Positions 13,136-20,075 of a DNA stretch of 20,075 nucleotides are shown piece after piece. Position 1 is the stretch's first letter; each line of letters starts with the position of its first letter. A model generated the notes under the pieces. It was not told the origin of the DNA. It saw only the letters and a list, made by a program, of their open reading frames with translations, and did no database searches. The position numbers were made by a program, and so were the translations under genes. Source of the stretch: JBGPBY01 sp041481485 (lineage in GTDB: Bacteria > Acidobacteriota > Terriglobia > 20CM-2-55-15); NCBI GenBank assembly GCA_041481485.1, contig JBGPBY010000062.1, positions 1-20,075 on the forward strand. The letters run 5' to 3'.

Positions 13136-16093
13136 TCAAGGTGTCGCGCTTCTTGCGGCTGTCACGGGAGCCCGCTCTACTTCTGCCGCTTCGTCGGAAA
13201 GGAAAAGTTTTTCAACTTCTTGTTGATTCGCCGTCGTAGTCAGGCGAAGCACTGCAACATTCGCTGCACCGTCGGGTGATGCGAGCCGCACCAGCATGTC
13301 GAACATCGAGAAAATGGTGCTTGTGCCGATGCCATGGTCGTTGGTTGTTTGATCAAAGCGATCAAAATCCTGAAGTGCGTCTCCGAATCTGCCCAGCTTC
13401 TTCTCAAATCCCGGTGGATCGATTGGAACGCCCGCAGCCAAAACCTTTACCAGATCTTTGATGGCATCGATCATGGAGTTCTCGATGTTGTATAACGTGA
13501 TCAGGAACTGCAGTTCTGTTCTGTCAAGAACGACCGTTGCCGGGGCGGCGATTGATGAATCGAACAATTGCACTTTGAATGCGCGTTCGAAGTGATTGCC
13601 AAACTGGGCAAAGCCTTCCTGATCAAAGATTGAGAATACTCCGGGTGTTGCGTATGCGAATGCAACATCGTGCAAAGCGGCGCTCTTCAGGTAGTTCGAA
13701 AGAAGAATCCGACGCATCGCCGTACGAATCAGCAACTCCTTGTCATCCGCCAGTTCCCTGATTGCAAGAAGCGCCGTAACCGACTTCTCTCCGAAACGAA
13801 CATCGTAGCTGGCCCGTACATTGCCGAATCCGCCATTGGCAGCGCGCGGAAGCAGTGGGTCGAGAGATTCCAGTGTTGCTCCCTGTTTATCCAATCCCAA
13901 ATCCCTGGCGAATGATAGATAGTCCTGGAGTTCGGGCGTGGTCGTATCTGCGTCGGTAAAATTTAATTCATAGCGGGCGGTCAGCGAGCTGAGAGCTTCG
14001 ATCAAGTAGGCAGTGGTCCTGCCATCGGACCGGACAACCTTCGCGGACTCACCCAGCGCCCGAAGAAGAAAATTCATGTGCATCTCTTGTGTCTGCCGCT
14101 TTCGCATCCTTTCGAGCCGGAGGTCCGCGGTGGTCAGAATGGTGATGCCGCGGTCCGACGGGATCAGTCGTTGCTCCGTTTCCGTGATCACGCGATCGAA
14201 TCCCGCATAGTTGTAGTTGAGGTGCCAGCCGATGATGTTGACTTTGAATGCGCTTTCCCGCCGAACTCGGTGCGTGAAAACCCCCTCACGAAGGCGCACA
14301 AGGTTTGTGTCCGAACAGATGAGGATCTCTTCAAAATTTCCTTTGCCCGCCTGGCCGAGAAGGTCCGCCCCCTTGTTTTCCGACAAGTTGATCAAGACAT
14401 CGACGAGCGCATCGCTTTCCGAAGCCCGGCTGTATTCGGCGTGAAGTGCGACGCGATATGAGCTGTTCAAAGCTTCCTTGAAATTCGCATACAGCTTGTT
14501 CTTGAAACTCTCGAGATTGTCCAGAACAGCGCGCACTTCCTTTAACGCTTCCTTCAGGTTGGTCGCCGAATCGAGGGTGCGGCCAACCAGGCGCGAAACG
14601 AACTGTCCGGCTTTTTCATTGGCAACGGACTGCAATTCTTCGACTGTGTCAATACCGGCCAATTCCCTGAAGAACTTGTCGATTCCGAAACTCTGCTTCG
14701 CCAGTGCGACCACATTGCGAATTTCCTCATGTGCAGCCGCAGTGATGAGATTCAAAACTGAACCTGATCTCCCCTTCAGTTCGGCAAGCGCGCCTACCTT
14801 TTTCCCTCCGATCGTCACCTGCTTCAGCAGGAATGCCAATGGATCTCCGTCCGTAAGCTGCGACAGCATGTTGAACGTCATGGGATTGATTTCTTTGCGC
14901 AATTTCTCCAGGCCCTCTGTTTCGAGTTCCTGAATTTTTTGGAGAAACGCCGTCAGTTCCGGAAGCTGCTCAAAGTAGCGGTCAAACAACGCAACGGCAC
15001 GGTCCCCGACCTGTTCGTAACTTGCCACCACCAGGTTGACGCGATTCAGGAATGCCTTGAATTCGTCAATCGACGCAAGCTGGTCGAAGCCCTTTTTCAC
15101 GTACTCGGACACGTAACGCTGTGCCAGTCCATCGATTGCCGCCTTGAACTTTTCAAAATCGGCTAAGTCTCTGGCCTTCTCAAAAAGACTCAGGAAATTC
15201 CTGGCATTCACACCGAGCGCAGCTCCGAGAAACTCGTTTGCCGTCGGAGGGAGATGCTCGAGTTGATTCTGGAAGCCGACGTTGACATCTGCCGCAATCC
15301 CGAAACTCCTGGATTTCTGACGGTGCACGCGAACGCGGGCCCAACCATCCAGGTCATCAGCACCAGTCACAACGATTGAAAATTGACCCGCTATACCTGC
15401 AGTCAGTCCGACCTTCCCAATGACGCTCAAACCATATTTTTCCGATAACGCGAGTCCTCCGAGCGCTATGGACTTTGTTCCGGCTAGCTGATATCCAGCG
15501 GATACCTCTGCCGCCAATTTGAGGTATCCCCCATAGCGAAGCGAGATGGCTTCGCCCGCCTGCATGGGGCCCCTGGTTTGTTCCGGCAGGCGCATGGCTG
15601 AAAAGAATTCCGGCAGGAGCTGTTCTATGGAGAGTGTTTTGTCCAGTGCACGCAAATAGCTGTATCCGCCGTTGCCGCCCGCGTTGAGCGTGATTCCAGA
15701 TTTCAGTGCGGAATAATTGAAGGAGCCCGAAGCCGTGAATTGCGCGGATCCACCGATAACAAGGCCGAGCACGACCTTGTCTGCGTTTGCTCCGCGTTCG
15801 AAGAATTGTCCAATTCCATTGGCCTTGAGCAATTCAGCCGTCCCACCCTGCGCTGAAGAAAAGACAGAGACCAGCTCCACCGAAGTAGATGCCGCGACGC
15901 CGAGTTTTACCGTATCGTCTCCACCCAATGAAACATCCTGGCTGCCACCGGCATCGAAGCCCGCCTTGAACAGGGCTGGAATTGCTTCGTCCAGCGGGTG
16001 ATTGATCTGCAAATCTCCGGTATCAACTGACAATTGGCCAACACCGCCAAAGAGAAAAGGAATGTCTTTCTTCTGGAACGAGACCTTCGGCAT
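13136..16093 (-). CDS. Large orphan protein of 985 residues, unknown function
   Basis: I do not recognise this family. No signal peptide, membrane helix, nucleotide-binding loop or protease motif is visible, so it is probably cytoplasmic. Residues 1-275 are glycine-rich and look like repeated beta strands (GGSAQFTASGSFNY; GGYLKLAAEVSAGYQLAGT; GLSVIGKVGLTAGIAGQFSI). Residues from about 285 to 570 are strongly helical, with heptad-like stretches (LEKLRKEINPM; LKEALKEVRAVLDNLESFK). The C-terminal 400 residues are mixed, with a VFSIFDQEGFAQFG segment and a hydrophilic tail. The ATG at 16093 is chosen because GGGAGAG (16108-16102, minus strand) lies 8 nt upstream; the longer GTG start at 16129 has no such site. 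The upstream SRPBCC gene ends only 40 nt away, so they may be co-transcribed. Confidence 0.85.
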   Translation of the reverse strand: MPKVSFQKKDIPFLFGGVGQLSVDTGDLQINHPLDEAIPALFKAGFDAGGSQDVSLGGDDTVKLGVAASTSVELVSVFSSAQGGTAELLKANGIGQFFERGANADKVVLGLVIGGSAQFTASGSFNYSALKSGITLNAGGNGGYSYLRALDKTLSIEQLLPEFFSAMRLPEQTRGPMQAGEAISLRYGGYLKLAAEVSAGYQLAGTKSIALGGLALSEKYGLSVIGKVGLTAGIAGQFSIVVTGADDLDGWARVRVHRQKSRSFGIAADVNVGFQNQLEHLPPTANEFLGAALGVNARNFLSLFEKARDLADFEKFKAAIDGLAQRYVSEYVKKGFDQLASIDEFKAFLNRVNLVVASYEQVGDRAVALFDRYFEQLPELTAFLQKIQELETEGLEKLRKEINPMTFNMLSQLTDGDPLAFLLKQVTIGGKKVGALAELKGRSGSVLNLITAAAHEEIRNVVALAKQSFGIDKFFRELAGIDTVEELQSVANEKAGQFVSRLVGRTLDSATNLKEALKEVRAVLDNLESFKNKLYANFKEALNSSYRVALHAEYSRASESDALVDVLINLSENKGADLLGQAGKGNFEEILICSDTNLVRLREGVFTHRVRRESAFKVNIIGWHLNYNYAGFDRVITETEQRLIPSDRGITILTTADLRLERMRKRQTQEMHMNFLLRALGESAKVVRSDGRTTAYLIEALSSLTARYELNFTDADTTTPELQDYLSFARDLGLDKQGATLESLDPLLPRAANGGFGNVRASYDVRFGEKSVTALLAIRELADDKELLIRTAMRRILLSNYLKSAALHDVAFAYATPGVFSIFDQEGFAQFGNHFERAFKVQLFDSSIAAPATVVLDRTELQFLITLYNIENSMIDAIKDLVKVLAAGVPIDPPGFEKKLGRFGDALQDFDRFDQTTNDHGIGTSTIFSMFDMLVRLASPDGAANVAVLRLTTTANQQEVEKLFLSDEAAEVERAPVTAARSATP

Positions 16094-16133
16094 ATCAGCA
16101 ACTCTCCCTTCGCGCGAAAGATTTTTCACAGTT

Positions 16134-16673
16134 TCAGTTTTTCAGGGTCGGGACTCGGCCTTCCAAAACCTCTTTTAACTGCTGTACGGCCTGAGCAGAC
16201 TCCGCTTCAATTTGCGCGCGAATTGAAAAGCGGTCCAGCGCCATCGTCAACAAGCTTCGCGGATGATACAGAAACTCGCGAGTGAATCGTGTCCCACCGT
16301 TCTCCGGCGAGAGGTCATATCGAACCTGCCCCGCGTTTCGGTTACCGATGTTGGCAGTAATGGTCCAGCTGTTGGGGGCGGAGCGTTCCACGACGGTCCA
16401 GACCGCCGTTCCAGTGTGCCCGGCAACCTTGTAATTCTCAGTAACGAGTTCGTCAGTCATCAGGGAATGATCAGTTGCCCCGCTTACCGCAAGCGATGAG
16501 GGATGCCATTTCGGCCAGTTGGCGGGCGTGGTGACGTAATTGAACACTTCTTCATTGTTCCGCGCGATAAAAATCGAACTCACAATTCGGCTGGTCGGTT
16601 CAATCGGCAGCGGGACAAGTACTACACCCACAATCATCAGCAAAAGCGTTGCGGCTATAAGAACTTTTTTCAC
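16134..16673 (-). CDS. Membrane-anchored SRPBCC (polyketide cyclase-like) protein
   Basis: This 179-residue protein has an N-terminal membrane helix (residues 4-22, VLIAATLLLMIVGVVLVPL), then an SRPBCC/START-type lipid-binding fold. The fold is shown by the FIARNNEEVFNYVTTPANWP start (the 'VFxYVTDPxNWPxWHP' pattern with KWHP), a central TAVWTVVERSAPNSW strand, and a C-terminal helix RAQIEAESAQAVQQLKEVLEG. Members bind hydrophobic ligands, and most lack a known ligand. The start is GTG with GAGGA about 9 nt upstream. It precedes the 985-residue orphan by 40 nt on the same strand, so a two-gene unit is plausible. No catalytic residue can be named. Confidence 0.85.
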   Translation of the reverse strand: MKKVLIAATLLLMIVGVVLVPLPIEPTSRIVSSIFIARNNEEVFNYVTTPANWPKWHPSSLAVSGATDHSLMTDELVTENYKVAGHTGTAVWTVVERSAPNSWTITANIGNRNAGQVRYDLSPENGGTRFTREFLYHPRSLLTMALDRFSIRAQIEAESAQAVQQLKEVLEGRVPTLKN

Positions 16674-16744
16674 GCGATGCAGTCCTCAGCAATCGCCAGA
16701 TTAGACCATTTTTCTGTTACAGAAGGCAGATTGAAATCAGCGGC

Positions 16745-16848
16745 CTGTAGGCGCGGTCTATGACCGCGCACAGTCTTTCAGACCGGGATTCCTCGAATTG
16801 GGAATCCTTAAACGAGAGATTGTGCGCGGTCACAGACCGCGCCTACAG
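16745..16848. repeat. 104-bp palindromic repeat, copy 2 (REP doublet / MITE-like)
   Basis: This is the same 104-bp element as at 12530-12633, in the same orientation, about 90% identical by eye. Its 28-bp terminal arms (16745-16772 and 16821-16848) differ from each other at one base only, and that base lies in the three-base loop of the right-arm hairpin (ACA instead of ATA). The paired stems are intact. It sits in the gap between the SRPBCC gene start and the end of the deacetylase-like gene. Confidence 0.88.
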
Positions 16849-16932
16849 TGGGCCGCCGTGGCAAATTTCAAGCTGACCCACTACCCGTTTTCCCGTTACA
16901 TGGGTGTCGTGCCGTTTTTTTCGATCGAGGTG

Positions 16933-18366
16933 CTACCGGGAGGAGCGTGACAGTTTACTTTGGAGAAACTCTTCTCGTGACGATATTGCGCCGGATTCCT
17001 TTCCGCAGTATGGACCACCGGAAATCTTGTACACGATGCGGTCGTCCTCAATAACTGCGTAGGCGATACGCGCCCGTTCGCGGCCAGTGCCGACGATTTC
17101 CCACCCATGGCCGCGTGGCTCCAGCCGCATTTCACTTCTCTGCCTCCACCAATAGTCCACTTCGCCCGGCAATAGGGTCGCAATGCCTCCAGGCAAGACA
17201 AATTCCCGCAAGTGTTGCAGGAGACTTTCGTAAACAAGGCGCGCCCGCCGACCGATCAGGTAATCCGGGTGAGTCACAAAACTAATGAGGCCGTATCGAG
17301 TTATGAGCAAGTCCAGTTGCCGTTTCCAGAGGTCGATGGAGAAGTCGTCCAGAACATGAAAGAGGGAATAGTCTTGAGTCGTGGTGAGCGGAAGCTCGAG
17401 AATTCTGCCTACGAAATATGGCATGGCCGTGCAGCAGCCGCCTCGCATCGGTTCCAAATGTGCAACGTTCGGAACAGACATGTCGTAAGAGAAGTCGAAG
17501 GCATTGAACCAGTCCAGATTGCGATACATCGATCCCGAGCGAAAGCCGCGCGTGCCGTACAGTCGCGAGTATTCGTTGATTCTCGCCGCCCGTCGCTGGA
17601 ACTCGCCGAATTCCTGATAAAGACGGCCGTCGTGGTTCAGGTCGTGAATATTGACTTCGCAGCCGCGGCTTCGGATATCACAGATGTACGAGTCCGTTAT
17701 GGTGTAGCGCTTTTCAGGAATCAGCTGAAATGACGACTTGAAACCGTACGAAGCGTCCAGTTCGATCAGGGGGATTGTGAAATCGAGTCCATCAGGTGAT
17801 TCCACGTCGTGCGTGAGGATCAGACAATTGGTAGCGCCGTCCGGCCAAAACCAGATAAACGGAACCCTTTCCAATCCCGCGTAATCCATGGAAATTCGCA
17901 GGAACTCTTCGTGGAGATTATCAACTGTGAAATCAACGGGCCAGTTCGGAAACGGCAACTTCGTCCAGTCGCGCAGGTAGATCTGCTGCAGATGCCGGCG
18001 CAATCCGAGGGGCAGGGACTCTCGGATGGAATAGTAGAATTCGCGAACTGAGCCCTTTGTGACAAAACGGCGAGACCCGTTCTGCAGGGCGTCGCGATAG
18101 CGTTCAAGGCGGAGGTTGTCGATTACCTCGGTGAAGCTGAACGGAAGTTCCGGAAGAAATGGTTGACGCCCAACTTCTCTGGAAACGTCCATTCGACCCG
18201 CCTGATCCGGCTCCGCGACGACTCCGGAACTGCATCGTCCGAAGCAAAGATTCTCCGGTCCGAACTGAAAAAATCCAGCTTCGCCCGGAGAGTCCCGTAA
18301 GGTTGCCGCCATTTCCCGGACGATGGATGAAGGGAGTCGGTAATAGTCGACAAGAGACTGATTCAC
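16933..18366 (-). CDS. NodB-like polysaccharide deacetylase relative
   Basis: This 477-residue protein carries a NodB/CE4-type barrel in residues 165-400. The metal-binding motif is seen as LILTHDVES (His186, Asp187). The second motif, EVNIHDLNHDG, provides further histidines (241, 245). GFRSGSMYRN (275-283) and SFVTHPDYL (His366) match the later catalytic motifs. Known relatives remove N- or O-acyl groups from chitin-like sugars, peptidoglycan or xylan. No signal peptide is evident, so it may act in the cytoplasm on lipid-linked or nucleotide sugars. Residues 1-160 are a conserved-looking extra domain I do not recognise. The start is GTG at 18366; a GGAAGGAG lies about 15 nt upstream, rather far, so the true start is uncertain. 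It is transcribed divergently from lepB. Confidence 0.75.
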   Translation of the reverse strand: MNQSLVDYYRLPSSIVREMAATLRDSPGEAGFFQFGPENLCFGRCSSGVVAEPDQAGRMDVSREVGRQPFLPELPFSFTEVIDNLRLERYRDALQNGSRRFVTKGSVREFYYSIRESLPLGLRRHLQQIYLRDWTKLPFPNWPVDFTVDNLHEEFLRISMDYAGLERVPFIWFWPDGATNCLILTHDVESPDGLDFTIPLIELDASYGFKSSFQLIPEKRYTITDSYICDIRSRGCEVNIHDLNHDGRLYQEFGEFQRRAARINEYSRLYGTRGFRSGSMYRNLDWFNAFDFSYDMSVPNVAHLEPMRGGCCTAMPYFVGRILELPLTTTQDYSLFHVLDDFSIDLWKRQLDLLITRYGLISFVTHPDYLIGRRARLVYESLLQHLREFVLPGGIATLLPGEVDYWWRQRSEMRLEPRGHGWEIVGTGRERARIAYAVIEDDRIVYKISGGPYCGKESGAISSREEFLQSKLSRSSR

Positions 18367-18537
18367 GAGCTGGACTGAAGGCTCCTTCCCTCGATTTTGG
18401 GCCGCATCGTTTCGGCTGCACGCGATTTAGAGAAATTGGAGCACGCGGACATTGTTTACACACAGATCTTTTCTGTTTCACAGGTTAGATCGGGAACTTT
18501 CAGCGTCTAATCTGCGTAGTGAAAATAAGGAGGCTCA
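18367..18537. promoter_or_regulatory. Divergent promoter region between deacetylase-like gene and lepB
   Basis: This 171-bp gap must hold promoters for both flanking genes. An A/T-rich stretch lies at about 18450-18480. No confident -35/-10 pair stands out. On the plus strand a strong ribosome-binding site AAGGAGG (18527-18533) lies 4 nt before the lepB ATG. Confidence 0.5.
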
Positions 18538-19218
18538 ATGGAACCATCGAAGATTCGCAAGCCCGCTGGAAACATATGGAATAAGGCGAGGAGCATTCTT
18601 ACGACCCTGCTTTTCGTCTGGCTGATCACCCATCACATTGCCCAGGCCACGGTGGTGCCGACCGAATCCATGACTCCGACCATCCTTGTTGGAGATCACT
18701 TCATTCTCGATAAAGTGGCATTTTCCGCAAATTATCCAGATGCAATCGAGAGGCTCCTGCCTGCCCGAAGCATCAAACGCGGCGAGATCATCGCGTTCTG
18801 GTCGCCAAAAGACTCCACGTTGCGACTGGTGAAACGGGTGATCGGGCTGCCCGGCGACACGATCGAAATCCGCGACAAACAGGTTTATATCGATGGCATC
18901 AAGCTGGACGAACCGTACGCGGTATTCAGCGACGTCCGGCAATTCCCGCAGCGCGACAATATGCTTCCGACAAAAGTTCCAGCCGATTCATTTTTCATGA
19001 TGGGAGACAATCGCGACAACAGCAACGACAGCCGATTCTGGGGCTTCGCGCAACGCAAAGATTTGATCGGAACGCCGTTATTCGTCTATTGGTCCTATGA
19101 CAGTGAGCCCTACCGCCCGAATATGACCATTGCCCAGACTGCTGAACGATACGGTTCAGTGGCGCTGCATTTCTTCACCAGAACCCGCTGGTACCGCACT
19201 GGCATTATCCTTCGCTGA
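18538..19218 (+). CDS. lepB: Signal peptidase I
   Basis: Signal peptidase I cleaves signal peptides from exported proteins on the outer face of the inner membrane. This 226-residue protein has one N-terminal membrane helix (about 19-38). The catalytic Ser44 is in PTESMTPTI, the general-base Lys99 in LRLVKRVIGLPGD, and the structural box GDNRDNSNDSR is at 156-166. It is shorter than E. coli LepB (324 residues) but normal for Gram-positive-sized and acidobacterial enzymes. A strong AAGGAGG ribosome-binding site precedes the ATG. The insertion ANYPDAIERLLPARSIK between the Ser box and the RGEIIAF strand is typical of many bacterial versions. It is followed 55 nt later by a DUF1003 gene on the same strand. 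Confidence 0.95.
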   Translation: MEPSKIRKPAGNIWNKARSILTTLLFVWLITHHIAQATVVPTESMTPTILVGDHFILDKVAFSANYPDAIERLLPARSIKRGEIIAFWSPKDSTLRLVKRVIGLPGDTIEIRDKQVYIDGIKLDEPYAVFSDVRQFPQRDNMLPTKVPADSFFMMGDNRDNSNDSRFWGFAQRKDLIGTPLFVYWSYDSEPYRPNMTIAQTAERYGSVALHFFTRTRWYRTGIILR

Positions 19219-19273
19219 TCGCAATATGACACTCTAAGGGCAGCAGTACTGCGGACCATGAAAGGGGGCTGCC

Positions 19274-19843
19274 TTGAAAAGAGCCAATCGCCCGGCCGAG
19301 ACTCCGTATTCCCGGCCGCGTGAGAATCCGGGAAATCCCCCCGGACAATCCCCGATGGAAACCACAATTGAAGCCGTCGCTCATATGGAACGAGCCGCAC
19401 ATGATGCTCGGTCCTGGATCGATCGATTTGCCGCAGCAATTTCGCGATTGGCGGGTTCTGCCTCATCGATCCTGGTGCATTTGGTATGGTTTTTGGTCTG
19501 GCTCGCGATCAATCTCAACATCATTCCAGGCATCGAGCCATTCGATCCATTTCCATTCAGTCTGTTGACGATGGTCGTTTCACTCGAGGCGATTTTCCTC
19601 AGCCTCTTCGTGCTCATCAGCCAGAACCGGATGTCGAAGGAGGCGGACCGGAGGGCGGAACTGGACTTGCAGGTCAATCTACTGGCTGAAAAGGAAACGA
19701 CGATGATTCTTCAGATGCTGAAACAGATTTCCGAAAAGTTAGGGATGAGCCCGCAAGGCCAAGGCGATCTTCAAGATCTGATCAAGGAGACAAAGGTCGA
19801 AGAGCTCTCTGAAAAGTTGGATCGGGCCCTTCCCCCGGAATAG
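19274..19843 (+). CDS. DUF1003 family membrane protein
   Basis: This 189-residue protein contains the DUF1003 core. It has two membrane helices (about 67-85 and 95-117) separated by the NIIPGIEPFDPFPFSLL loop, then ISQNRMSKEADRRAELDLQV and a coiled-coil tail, ETTMILQMLKQISEKL. The function of the family is unknown; members are small inner-membrane proteins. The TTG at 19274 is used because a purine-rich AAAGGGGG lies 5 nt upstream. An in-frame ATG at 19355 would remove a proline-rich 27-residue leader and is an alternative. It lies 55 nt after lepB on the same strand and may share its transcript. Confidence 0.85.
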   Translation: MKRANRPAETPYSRPRENPGNPPGQSPMETTIEAVAHMERAAHDARSWIDRFAAAISRLAGSASSILVHLVWFLVWLAINLNIIPGIEPFDPFPFSLLTMVVSLEAIFLSLFVLISQNRMSKEADRRAELDLQVNLLAEKETTMILQMLKQISEKLGMSPQGQGDLQDLIKETKVEELSEKLDRALPPE

Positions 19844-19889
19844 GAATCCCGCTTGAAATTCAGCGATCCAGCGTCCGGTCGCGTTTCCA

Positions 19890-20075
19890 GCCGCGTTAGC
19901 GGCGGCAGGTCCATTAGCCACCGGCGTCAGCCGGTGGGAATTTAAGCCCAAAAACCAAATGAGCTGCGTAGCAGCGACAGATCAAGAAAATTGCTGGATC
20001 TGTCGTGCCTTACAGCACTCAGTTCTTCGTGGATTGAAGTTCCACCGGTTGACGCCGGTGGCTAAGGGACCTGCC
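19890..20075. repeat. Nested inverted-repeat cluster at the right edge
   Basis: Arms at 19904-19938 and 20042-20075 are inverted copies of about 34 bp that differ at about 2-3 positions. Each contains a CCACCGG...CCGGTGG hairpin. Between them, cgacagatc (19975-19983) and gatctgtcg (19997-20005) form a second inverted pair, each side extended by a small hairpin (gctgcgtagcagc; gtgccttacagcac). Just left lies a further hairpin, gccgcgttagcggc (19890-19903). No gene is seen in this stretch. The cluster may continue beyond the window. Confidence 0.8.

Noticed and set aside
18440..18520. Sigma-70 promoter for lepB
   Set aside because: Several -10-like and -35-like pieces exist, but none pair at 16-18 nt with good matches.

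Overview
The window reads as chromosomal DNA from a Gram-negative, moderately GC-rich environmental bacterium. I favour an acidobacterium. That rests on four things: the Lpt–RpoN–RapZ–PTS gene order, a fused LptC/LptA protein, a DUF6152 protein, and abundant short palindromic repeats. The assignment is inference, and other soil lineages with lipopolysaccharide remain possible. No phage, plasmid, CRISPR, tRNA or rRNA was seen.

Positions 89-9906 (minus strand) form one tightly packed eight-gene block, transcribed from 9906 down to 89. In order it encodes a fused LptC/LptA-type protein, LptB, sigma-54 (RpoN), RapZ, a mannose-family EIIA, HPr, PTS Enzyme I and an MsbA-like ABC exporter. Most junctions overlap by 1-4 nt or have gaps under 25 nt, so co-transcription is very likely. 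The two ends serve lipid and LPS export. The middle is a regulatory phosphorelay (EI to HPr to EIIA) beside sigma-54 and RapZ, with no sugar permease. The hpf and hprK genes often found in comparable clusters are absent here.

Positions 9907-10427 hold no intact gene. They contain a likely promoter, a decayed palindromic repeat, an internal fragment of a PF04185-type phosphoesterase with no start codon, and two hairpins. Positions 10428-12468 (minus) carry a small alpha/beta-barrel-like protein with a histone-H1-like lysine tail, then an ECF sigma factor, its zinc-finger anti-sigma factor and a membrane zinc-ribbon protein. The last three are linked by 4-nt overlaps.

Positions 12469-16932 carry a secreted DUF6152 protein (plus), a 985-residue orphan protein (minus) and a membrane-anchored SRPBCC protein (minus). 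They are framed by two 104-bp copies of a palindromic repeat. Positions 16933-18366 (minus) encode a NodB-like polysaccharide deacetylase relative. It is divergent from signal peptidase I (lepB) and a DUF1003 membrane protein (plus). The window ends inside a nested inverted-repeat cluster.

The most interesting items are the REP/MITE-like repeat families, the orphan 985-residue protein, the sigma/anti-sigma/zinc-ribbon trio, the hidden phosphoesterase relic and the permease-less PTS inside the LPS-export operon. I did not find a clear new defence or biosynthetic system.
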